Shown here piece after piece: positions 1-4,966 of a stretch of DNA of 8,461 nucleotides. Numbering within the stretch: the first letter of the stretch is position 1; each line of letters begins with the position of its first letter. A program made the position numbers and the translations under genes. The notes below the pieces were generated by a model. The model did not search any database. It worked only from the letters and a program-made list of their open reading frames with translations, and had not been told where the DNA came from. Source of the stretch: an uncultured Collinsella sp. (GTDB taxonomy: Bacteria; Actinomycetota; Coriobacteriia; Coriobacteriales; Coriobacteriaceae); assembly GCA_959026725.1 (NCBI GenBank), contig CAUFMG010000027.1, positions 1-8,461 of the forward strand, written 5' to 3'.

Positions 1-55
1 TGCGATCTGCCACTGAACACCACCCTCCATACCAGCCGCCCCCGAGGGCTAAGGC
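1..55. repeat. Terminal direct repeat (circular closure), left copy
   Basis: These 55 bases are identical to the last 55 bases of the window (8407-8461). An exact end-to-end overlap of this length is what an assembler leaves when it walks round a circular molecule, and it implies a circle of about 8406 bp. The same 55-mer occurs a third time at 6798-6852, because it is the end of a 217-bp internal repeat. The overlap alone therefore does not prove a single circle. Confidence 0.85.
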
Positions 56-108
56 TATGCCTTTACAGGACGTATATTATCAATATATTTATTTTACACC
101 CCTGCGGC
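1..108 (-). promoter_or_regulatory. Duplicated rep upstream/promoter region, copy 1
   Basis: Together with 8420-8461 across the circular junction, this copies the region upstream of rep at 6811-6905. Bases 1-55 are identical to 6798-6852. Bases 56-108 match 6853-6905 with about eight substitutions. The conserved core is an AT-rich island (about 65-100) in GC-rich DNA, containing GGACGTATATTATCAATA. On the minus strand it offers -10-like hexamers (TAAAAT, GATAAT), but no clear -35 could be fixed. It should drive the truncated rep/mob remnants at 8419 and below. Beyond 108 the two copies are unrelated: this one faces the small toxin gene, the other faces relB/relE. Confidence 0.6.
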
Positions 109-213
109 AACCAGATCTGAGGGCGGCGAACGTCTCCAGCGGTGGCCCGTGCGGTAGAATCGCAGCGGCGGATTCCCGCGCGCGGGCGATGCTTTCCTTT
201 GGAGGTGTCGCTT

Positions 214-369
214 ATGTCAAAGGTCTTTGAAGCCCTCGCCGCCCTGGCGGCGGTGGGCACGTTCATCGTCACGTTTCTCGACTCGTACGAGATTCAGTTC
301 AGGATTCGGAGGCGCGCGCGGACTGTGCGCGACGGAAGGGAGCGGCGTCGGCAACGGCGCAAAAAATAA
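214..369 (+). CDS. Small hydrophobic peptide, Hol-Tox/TxpA-like putative type I toxin
   Basis: This 51-residue peptide starts at an ATG six bases after a strong GGAGGTG site (201-207). An upstream in-frame GTG at 142 has no ribosome site and was not chosen. Residues 4-23 form one likely membrane segment, with the pattern FEAL...VGTFIVTFL that resembles the holin-like toxin (Hol-Tox, TxpA/BsrG-like) peptides of Gram-positive bacteria. Residues 29-51 are a highly basic Arg/Lys tail with about 14 positive charges, longer than usual for such toxins. Known relatives depolarize or disturb the membrane and are silenced by an antisense RNA overlapping the 3' end of their mRNA. A candidate RNA of that kind is predicted on the opposite strand at 361-457. 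A possible -10 (TAGAAT, 155-160) lies upstream, without a good -35. The role is inferred from shape and context. It could instead be an unrelated small membrane protein. Confidence 0.6.
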   Translation: MSKVFEALAALAAVGTFIVTFLDSYEIQFRIRRRARTVRDGRERRRQRRKK

Positions 370-393
370 GGCCGGGAGTGCAGCCCGGCCTTA
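361..393 (-). terminator. Rho-independent terminator, minus strand
   Basis: A perfect inverted repeat (367-376 TAAGGCCGGG, 384-393 CCCGGCCTTA, 7-base loop) is followed on the minus strand by a T-rich run (366-361). On the plus strand there is no T-run after the stem, so it is directional for a right-to-left transcript. It overlaps the stop codon of the small toxin gene. Confidence 0.7.
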
Positions 394-457
394 GCAACTG
401 AAAATCCGCATCGCCCGCGTATCTGGTTAGCCACCTGCGCGGGGTCCGCTTCTTTCG
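361..457 (-). ncRNA. Predicted antisense RNA (type I antitoxin candidate)
   Basis: On the minus strand a perfect TATAAT hexamer lies at 469-464, although no good -35 is seen. It is followed about 70 bases later by a perfect 10-bp hairpin (393-384 with 376-367) and then a U-rich tail, TTATTTTTT. A transcript starting near 457 and ending near 361 would be about 97 nt and contains no obvious gene. It would be complementary to the last codons and the 3' untranslated part of the small toxin mRNA, which seems to run to the plus-strand terminator at 565-598. Convergent 3'-end overlap is the arrangement of TxpA/RatA and BsrG/SR4 in Bacillus. Existence and ends of the RNA are predictions. Confidence 0.45.
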
Positions 458-463
458 ATTTCG

Positions 464-469
464 ATTATA
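464..469 (-). promoter_or_regulatory. TATAAT -10 element for predicted antisense RNA
   Basis: A perfect TATAAT on the minus strand, rare in such GC-rich DNA, sits just upstream of a short segment ending in a minus-strand intrinsic terminator. The hexamer 17 bases upstream does not resemble TTGACA, so the promoter is only partly supported. Confidence 0.4.
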
Positions 470-564
470 CCCGTTCCCGCCGCCATGGAATGGGTGCAGA
501 ACCTAAACCACCGAACGATTGGATTCAGCACATGAGCGCAGATGGCCTCATGTCGCTCAAAATA

Positions 565-598
565 CGTCTCCTTTCCCCGTCGAAGGAGAGCGTTTTTT
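565..598 (+). terminator. Rho-independent terminator/attenuator before the phosphoesterase genes
   Basis: The stem TCTCCTT (567-573) with AAGGAGA (583-589), extended by CG/CG with one bulged G, is followed by TTTTTT (593-598). It would end the small toxin mRNA about 230 bases after its stop codon. It ends only 22 bases before the ATG of the first phosphoesterase, and no promoter is visible between them, so read-through here may set expression of the phosphoesterase pair. A smaller hairpin (530-536 ACATGAG with 547-553 CTCATGT) precedes it. Confidence 0.6.
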
Positions 599-619
599 AG
601 CGACAAAGGAGACAAGAGA

Positions 620-1255
620 ATGATTTGGTTTACCAGCGATACCCACTTCGGGCACGAAAACGTGCTCAAGTTCACCGACCGGCCGTGGGAAACGATCCAA
701 CAGATGAATTCGTCGATCGTCGCCAACATCAACGCGCGCGTCGGCATGAACGACGAGCTCTACATCCTGGGCGACTTCTCGTTCAAGATGACCGCGCAGG
801 ACGCCTACGGGCTGCGGAAGAAGATCACATGCAAAAAGGTTCACCTGGTGCCCGGCAACCACGACAAAGATTGGACGCAGCCCGCGGTCTCCAGGGCCTT
901 TATCACCGAGCCGCCTATCTGCGTGCTCAAGATCGACGGGCAGAAGATCGTCATGAGCCATTTCCCCATGGCCGACTGGCAGAGCATGTCGCACGGCAGC
1001 TGGCACCTGCACGGGCACATCCACAGCAGTGGCGGCGCGTACAACGAGTTCAACCGGAAGCAGGGGCTTCTCCGCTACGACGTGGGCGTGGACGCCAACG
1101 CCTGCGCACCGGTGAGCCTCGACGAGCTGCGGGTATGGTTCTCCGGCGTCGGCGAGCCGTGCGGGCGCGTCAAGTGGCCGTGGTGGGTCAACCAGACCGG
1201 CGACAGACAGGTCGAGCGAGAGCTGGCCGCGTACAAGCGGGAGAGGGCGAACTGA
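620..1255 (+). CDS. Calcineurin-like metallophosphoesterase (first of pair)
   Basis: The product is 211 residues, from the ATG eight bases after AAGGAG (606-611). A longer in-frame start at 542 would run through the terminator and is rejected. The full metallophosphoesterase signature is present: D7-x-H9, G51-D52, G79-N80-H81-D, H114 and G132-H133-x-H135. These ligands bind two metal ions in this superfamily, which cleaves phosphomonoesters or phosphodiesters. The segment near residue 155 (DVGVDANACAPVSLDEL) resembles the C-terminal end of small predicted phosphohydrolases of the COG4186 type. No signal peptide or membrane segment is seen, so it should be cytoplasmic. Its TGA overlaps the next ATG by one base, so the two enzymes are co-translated. 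The substrate is unknown. It is probably cargo, being unrelated to replication or transfer. Confidence 0.88.
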   Translation: MIWFTSDTHFGHENVLKFTDRPWETIQQMNSSIVANINARVGMNDELYILGDFSFKMTAQDAYGLRKKITCKKVHLVPGNHDKDWTQPAVSRAFITEPPICVLKIDGQKIVMSHFPMADWQSMSHGSWHLHGHIHSSGGAYNEFNRKQGLLRYDVGVDANACAPVSLDELRVWFSGVGEPCGRVKWPWWVNQTGDRQVERELAAYKRERAN

Positions 1256-1989
1256 TGGCGATCTTCGTAACGGGCGACGTGCACGGAGGGGCCGAATACG
1301 GCTCCAGCCGCTTCTCCTCCAAGAGCTGGCCGGACGGCAGGACGCTCTCGCGCGACGACGTGGTGGTGGTCGCCGGCGACTTCGGATTCGTGTGGGACGG
1401 CTCGAACACCGACCGCTACTGGCTCGACTGGTTCGAGTCCAAGCCGTGGACGACATGCTTCGTCGACGGCAATCACGAGAACCACCGGATGCTAGCGGAA
1501 CTCCCCGAAACCGAGTGGAACGGCGGGCGCGTCCACGTCGCACGCCCGCATGTGCTGCACCTGATGCGCGGCGAGGTCTTCGATATCGCCGGGACGACCG
1601 TCCTCGCCATGGGAGGTGCCGCGAGCCATGACAGGGAATGGCGCAAGGAGGGGAAGTCCTGGTGGCCGGATGAGATGCCGAGCGAGACCGAGATGGAACG
1701 CTGCCGGCGCAACCTCGATGCCGCCGGCTGGAAGGTCGACTACGTGGTGACGCACGAGGCCCCGGCCGACCTGGCGGGCGACCTATGCTGGGAGTGCAAC
1801 CGTCCTTTCGAGGACGACCCGCTGCAGAACTTCCTCGGCGAGATCGACCGGCGGCTCGACTTCAAGACGTGGTTCTTCGGCCACTACCACGACGACGAGT
1901 GGCGCGACGGCAGGCACCGGCTGATCTACCGCGACATCGTGCCGGTCGGCGTGCGCAGGGAGGACGAGGACCGGGAGCCGGTCGGCTAG
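1255..1989 (+). CDS. Metallophosphoesterase (second of pair)
   Basis: The product is 244 residues. The ATG sits in TGATG, overlapping the stop of the previous gene by one base, with GAGAGGG just upstream. Metallophosphoesterase motifs are complete: D8-x-H10, G41-D42-F-G, G72-N73-H74-E, H167 and G209-H210-x-H212. The middle part (about 80-160) is an insertion rich in Trp and charged residues. Sequence similarity to the first enzyme is confined to the motifs, so the pair is not a recent tandem duplication. The two may act together on one substrate or on successive bonds. Nucleotide or cyclic-nucleotide phosphodiesters, RNA ends and phosphoproteins are all possible and the sequence does not decide. 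Its TAG shares CTAG (1986-1989) with the stop of the convergent relaxase gene, leaving no room for a terminator. Confidence 0.88.
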   Translation: MAIFVTGDVHGGAEYGSSRFSSKSWPDGRTLSRDDVVVVAGDFGFVWDGSNTDRYWLDWFESKPWTTCFVDGNHENHRMLAELPETEWNGGRVHVARPHVLHLMRGEVFDIAGTTVLAMGGAASHDREWRKEGKSWWPDEMPSETEMERCRRNLDAAGWKVDYVVTHEAPADLAGDLCWECNRPFEDDPLQNFLGEIDRRLDFKTWFFGHYHDDEWRDGRHRLIYRDIVPVGVRREDEDREPVG

Positions 1990-3383
1990 CGTCTGGGGCC
2001 GCGCCGGCGGCCGTCCTCCGGCTCGAGCTCGGGGCTCTCCGCCTGTGCCATACCGCCCGCGAGCCTGTCGCGCTCGTCGGCGAGTTTCTTGCGCTCTGCG
2101 GCGAGCTCGGTCGCCTTGATCAGGTTGCTGGACATCATCATCGCCGTGCCGCCACGCTGCAGGCGGTGCATCTCTTGGTCGAGATCGGCGATTTGCTCGT
2201 CAAGCTGGGCGATCATCTCGACGCGGGTATCGACCTGATTCGCGGCGGCCATGGCCATGCGACGCTGGGTCTCGGCGGCTGCCGCCGCGGTGGCCATGGC
2301 CACGCGGCGGCGCTTTGCCAGGGCGCCCTTGTGCCGGCCCTGGGCGCGGCCGCGCTTGGACCTCTCGATACGACCGCGCTGGCGCTCGAGCTCAGCGACC
2401 TCTCGTTGCAGCTGTTCGAGGGTGGCACCCTCCTGCTGCAACTCCGCGCGAAGGACCCGTAGACGCTCGTTCCTGGCTTTGATTTCCTCGTTGAGCTTGA
2501 CGCGGTCGGCATGGCCGATCAGGCCAGCGCCGCCCTCATGGACGGTCGGCTGCTCGTCCATCCCTCTATCTTTATTACTGCGGTGGTCGATTGACTGCGC
2601 CGCGGCGCCCGTGGCCGCGGCGTGCTCCGCAAGGTGTCTGTTGGCGATATTCGCCCAGGCGGCGCGGACCTCGACGAGCTGTTCCTTCTCGACCTCGCGG
2701 GCGCTCTGACCGTCGCGGCGATGCATCTTGACGGGGCTCTTGCTGACCCTGTCTTTTGTCCCAAGCCCCTCGGCCTTGGCCTTCCTCATGGTGCGGCGCT
2801 TGCCGTCCTTGAAGTTGTAGAGCTTCTGCCACCCAGCGGCCTTGGCCGCGGCCCAGTCGGTAGCGGGAACGACGATGCGCTCGCCGCCGTCGTTCTCGCA
2901 GAGGTACCAGCTCTGCCCCTTGTCTGATCTGGTGCGCGGGATGAAGCCCTCCGCGCCGAGGTCGAGTGCCGACACCAAGACGTGCGCATGGGGGTTGCCG
3001 CCGCGCCCGTCGTCATGGATCGCCCAGTCGCAGGCCCTCGTTGGAAAGAGGGCGCAGAAATCGCGTACGCACTCGCGCCGCCCGCGCTCGTCGAGCTCTA
3101 TGGGCAACGCGAACTCGTACCGCTTGGCCACGAGCTCCTTGCCGCCGCCCGCGTTCGCCCAGACGCGCTCGGCCTCGTTCCACAGGGCCCCGCGGTCCAC
3201 GGCGGGCACGGCGGCGGGCAGGGCCAGCCCCTCGGCGGTGACGCGCTCCTTGCGGGCGTAGTCGCACAGCTCGCCCGACCGTTCCTCGACGAGCGCCTGC
3301 CCCGACTGGTACGCGGCCTTCCTGACCGCGCCCGCTCCGGTCGAGGGCGAGCAGCCGCGGGCGTTGAGATGGTAGATGGCCAT
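1986..3383 (-). CDS. mobA: MobA/MobL-type relaxase (MOBQ)
   Basis: The product is 465 residues, from the ATG at 3383 preceded by AAAGGA seven bases upstream. The open frame continues upstream to 3587, but that part is the oriT region. The N-terminal part is a MOBQ relaxase: the opening MAIYHLNARG, Tyr25 in KAAYQSGQAL (same position as the catalytic Tyr25 of RSF1010 MobA and pSK41 NES), and the metal site H123-D124 with P131-H132-A-H134. It should nick one strand at oriT and stay bound to the 5' end during transfer. After about residue 215 comes a long Ala/Arg/Glu-rich charged helix, probably coiled coil (about 285-435), of unknown role. No coupling protein or mating-pair genes are present, so transfer needs a helper element. 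A diverged copy of the C-terminal half lies at 7603-8250. Confidence 0.93.
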   Translation of the reverse strand: MAIYHLNARGCSPSTGAGAVRKAAYQSGQALVEERSGELCDYARKERVTAEGLALPAAVPAVDRGALWNEAERVWANAGGGKELVAKRYEFALPIELDERGRRECVRDFCALFPTRACDWAIHDDGRGGNPHAHVLVSALDLGAEGFIPRTRSDKGQSWYLCENDGGERIVVPATDWAAAKAAGWQKLYNFKDGKRRTMRKAKAEGLGTKDRVSKSPVKMHRRDGQSAREVEKEQLVEVRAAWANIANRHLAEHAAATGAAAQSIDHRSNKDRGMDEQPTVHEGGAGLIGHADRVKLNEEIKARNERLRVLRAELQQEGATLEQLQREVAELERQRGRIERSKRGRAQGRHKGALAKRRRVAMATAAAAAETQRRMAMAAANQVDTRVEMIAQLDEQIADLDQEMHRLQRGGTAMMMSSNLIKATELAAERKKLADERDRLAGGMAQAESPELEPEDGRRRGPRR

Positions 3384-3402
3384 GCGAGTTCCTTTCAGGC
3401 AA

Positions 3403-3543
3403 GGGGCGCGGACGCGCCCCGCGCAGCGGTGCGGCGCACCGTGAGCCGCGGTCGGCGAACGGTGCCCGCGACGCGGAGCCGCAAGGAAGGGCACCGACCG
3501 CGCAGCCCCTCCACCGTGGACGTGAGCCGCCTCAGGCGAACGG
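3403..3543. repeat. Inverted and direct repeats in the mob-oriT intergenic region
   Basis: Several structures precede oriT on the relaxase side. A perfect hairpin, GGGGCGCG (3403-3410) with CGCGCCCC (3413-3420), sits just upstream of the relaxase ribosome site. A second, CGGTGC/GCACCG, spans 3427-3441. A direct repeat has GTGAGCCGC, four variable bases, then GGCGAACGG, at 3441-3462 and again at 3522-3543, 81 bp apart. An imperfect inverted repeat pairs 3489-3502 with 3447-3467 around a short insertion. They are probably binding or regulatory sites for relaxosome proteins. That role is inferred from position only. Confidence 0.6.
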
Positions 3544-3588
3544 GCGCGGCGGTGTGGGCGTAGGGCCGTCCGCAGGACCGCACGCAAC

Positions 3589-3641
3589 GCACCGCTTTAC
3601 CGCAGGGAAAGTGGTGCTAAGTGCGCACTACTGAAGTAGTG
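3589..3641 (+). other. oriT: Origin of transfer (oriT), MOBQ type
   Basis: An inverted repeat, GCACCGCTTT (3589-3598) with AAAGTGGTGC (3608-3617), one G-T pair and nine bases between, is followed immediately by TAAGTGCGCACT (3618-3629). A hairpin directly 5' of TAAGTGCGC is the hallmark of oriT/nic in RSF1010, pIP501 and pSK41/pGO1, which usually read TAAGTGCGCCCT. Here one C is replaced by A. A further inverted repeat, CACTACT-GA-AGTAGTG (3626-3641), overlaps the 3' side. The site lies between the divergent relaxase and TraD-like genes, as expected. The nicked strand should be the plus strand, sending the accessory genes first and the relaxase last. The exact nick was not determined. Confidence 0.8.
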
Positions 3642-3727
3642 ATATACCCCGCCCGCGTAATTTTACCGCGCGGATGGGTATATTTTCTTGCAATGACAAA
3701 CCGCAACGAGCAGGAAGGGCGGTCGAT

Positions 3728-4051
3728 ATGACGGCTTCGATTGACGAGCAGATCGCACGGAAGAGGGCTGCGGCCGACAAGCAGGCCGCGAGGGCGGCGG
3801 CGCTGAAGAAGGAGCTGCGGGACCTAGAGAAGAAGAAGGCCGCGGCGGAGCGGAAGGCGCGAACCCACCGACTCATCGAGGTCGGCGCGATCCTCGAGCA
3901 GACCTCTGGCATGACCTTCGATACCGAGGACAGCCGCCGCGCCCTGTCCGTCGCGCTGACCGAGCAGCTGCGGTACACGAACGGCCAGCCGTTCACCCGC
4001 GGCGGCCAGATCGCCGAGGCCGTCGGCATGCTGCTGGGGGATCAGAAATGA
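3728..4051 (+). CDS. TraD/MobC-like relaxosome accessory protein
   Basis: The product is 107 residues from the ATG at 3728, preceded by AGGAAGG (3712-3718) at good spacing. An in-frame ATG at 3674 has no ribosome site. Residues 3-50 form a Lys/Glu/Ala-rich helix, probably coiled coil, followed by RKARTHRLIEVGAILEQ (about 42-58). That pattern is typical of small TraD/MobC-type mobilization proteins encoded divergently from MOBQ relaxases. Such proteins bind oriT and help the relaxase open the nic region. The C-terminal part (60-107) is compact and lacks a recognised motif. The gene starts about 85 bp from oriT and overlaps the next gene by four bases (ATGA), so the two are coupled. A link to oriT is strongly suggested by position. 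Family membership is from the motif alone. Confidence 0.7.
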   Translation: MTASIDEQIARKRAAADKQAARAAALKKELRDLEKKKAAAERKARTHRLIEVGAILEQTSGMTFDTEDSRRALSVALTEQLRYTNGQPFTRGGQIAEAVGMLLGDQK

Positions 4052-4374
4052 ACGTCACCATCACTTTTGCAAACAAGGTCGAGAGCTACTACACCCGCGC
4101 CGACGGGTCGGCGGCGTTGAGCAAGGACGTGCTAGAGCTCACCGCCGACGGGTCGGCGACAGTGCTCTGGAGCCGCCTCGAGTTCGACAGGGGCGGCGGC
4201 GATGACGGGACCAAACCCCGCGTCGAAAAAGGCTTCAGCCGCGAGGTGCTGCGCCTGCCGCCCGCGGCGGCACTCGGCCCCGGCGGCAGCCTGGACGAGT
4301 TCTGGACCCGCGCCGCCCAGCACTGCGGCGTTGTCGAGGTCGAGATCGACGGCAAGCTCGTGTACCCGTTCTGA
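4048..4374 (+). CDS. Hypothetical protein coupled to the relaxosome gene
   Basis: The product is 108 residues. Its ATG overlaps the stop of the TraD-like gene (ATGA), and a G-rich site (CTGGGGG) lies seven bases upstream. The product is not recognised. It looks mainly beta-stranded and acidic, with short strands such as MNVTITFANKV and VVEVEIDGKLVYPF at the ends and a Gly/Asp-rich loop near residues 48-54. No membrane segment, signal or metal motif is visible. The DNA holds the palindrome CGCCGACGGGTCGGCG twice in frame (4098-4113 and 4143-4158), giving ADGSA in the protein both times. Co-translation with a mobilization gene hints at a role in transfer or establishment, but nothing in the sequence proves it. 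Confidence 0.75.
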   Translation: MNVTITFANKVESYYTRADGSAALSKDVLELTADGSATVLWSRLEFDRGGGDDGTKPRVEKGFSREVLRLPPAAALGPGGSLDEFWTRAAQHCGVVEVEIDGKLVYPF

Positions 4375-4397
4375 TCCCGGCGGCACAGCAAAACCGA

Positions 4398-4434
4398 AGA
4401 ACCCCGCGGGGCCTTTGAGGGTCCGCGGGGTTCT
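4398..4434 (-). terminator. Hairpin terminator between convergent genes
   Basis: A perfect 12-bp inverted repeat pairs AGAACCCCGCGG (4398-4409) with CCGCGGGGTTCT (4423-4434) around a 13-base loop. It lies between the hypothetical gene (+) and the replication accessory gene (-), whose stop codon is three bases away. A T-rich stretch (TTCTTCGGTTTTGC) follows on the minus strand and no clean T-run follows on the plus strand. It therefore suits the rep operon best but may act both ways. Confidence 0.75.
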
Positions 4435-4436
4435 CG

Positions 4437-4910
4437 TCATTCTCCCCCTGGGCCGAGCAGCTTCATGGCCATGCGGCCGCGGCGCCACCACGGCGTGGCC
4501 GCGATCGCCTGCTGGCGCTCGGCGAGCGATGCGAGCTTTCCGGCGAGCTCCGCGACCCTGGCGTTCGCCTCTGCGAGCTGCGCCTTGGCCTCGGCCTCGG
4601 CGCGGGCGGCGCGGTCGCGCTCGGCCGCAAGCGCCTCCATCAGCTCGGCGTTACGGGACCGTTCGATTTCCAGTTGGGCGGCCAGGGAGTCAACCAGGGA
4701 GTCCGGGGCGGGCGCAGCGGCTGGCTGGCGGGACGGTTTGCCGGGGTTCTTCAGGGCGTCGGCGATGGCCGCGGCGGCGAAGTCATCGAGAAAATCGGTG
4801 TTCCCGTTTCGTGAAACATGGTTTCCCAGTCCCAGTTTCTCGATGTAGTTCGCGACTGTGCGCTTTGAAACACCCAGTTCAGACGCTATTTCACGCTTCG
4901 TTATGCCCAT
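4437..4910 (-). CDS. HTH/coiled-coil replication accessory protein (RepB/DUF536-like)
   Basis: The product is 157 residues. The ATG at 4910 lies inside the end of rep (20-bp overlap), so translation is coupled to Rep. Residues 3-25 (TKREIASELGVSKRTVANYIEKL) are a clear helix-turn-helix. A Pro/Ala linker (about 56-70) leads to a long coiled coil (about 73-134) rich in Ala/Glu/Arg, and then a short basic tail with Trp-Trp-Arg-Arg at 141-144. This order of N-terminal HTH, coiled coil and aromatic/basic C-terminus resembles the small DNA-binding proteins (DUF536-like 'RepB') encoded just after rep in Gram-positive plasmids, thought to aid copy control or partition. Palindromes resembling parS lie in and next to this gene (4806-4966) and could be its binding sites. 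The function is inferred. Confidence 0.75.
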   Translation of the reverse strand: MGITKREIASELGVSKRTVANYIEKLGLGNHVSRNGNTDFLDDFAAAAIADALKNPGKPSRQPAAAPAPDSLVDSLAAQLEIERSRNAELMEALAAERDRAARAEAEAKAQLAEANARVAELAGKLASLAERQQAIAATPWWRRGRMAMKLLGPGGE

Positions 4911-4966
4911 TGGTCAACCTATCGTCAATCGGGAATGTTTCCCGGGAAACATCGGGAAGTTTCACG
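4806..4966. promoter_or_regulatory. Cluster of parS-like sites
   Basis: A perfect 16-bp palindrome, TGTTTCCCGGGAAACA (4936-4951), differs from the ParB site parS (TGTTTCACGTGAAACA) at two symmetrical bases. Around it the half-site TTTCACG/CGTGAAA appears at 4810-4818 (within GTTTCGTGAAAC), 4889-4895 and 4959-4966. The palindrome encodes VSRET in Rep, the same peptide that a true parS gives in this frame. Binding by the adjacent HTH protein or by host ParB is possible but unproven. Confidence 0.45.

Noticed and set aside
427..747. Minus-strand open frame of 106 codons upstream of and across the first phosphoesterase
   Set aside because: It is antisense to a clear enzyme gene, has no ribosome site and no recognisable protein pattern. 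The minus-strand signals here fit a short RNA better.
557..1543. Long minus-strand frame opposite the phosphoesterases
   Set aside because: Arg/Pro-rich translation typical of a shadow frame in GC-rich DNA, lying fully opposite two genes with catalytic motifs.
3403..3420. GGGGCGCG/CGCGCCCC hairpin as an intrinsic terminator
   Set aside because: No T-run follows on either strand. It is better treated as a regulatory or structural repeat near the relaxase start.
3384..3587. N-terminal extension of the relaxase
   Set aside because: The frame is open, but the protein starts typically with MAIYH after a good ribosome site at 3383. That start also puts the catalytic Tyr at position 25. The upstream DNA is filled with repeats leading to oriT.
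3674..3727. Longer start for the TraD-like protein
   Set aside because: The ATG at 3674 has no Shine-Dalgarno sequence. The ATG at 3728 has AGGAAGG at proper spacing.
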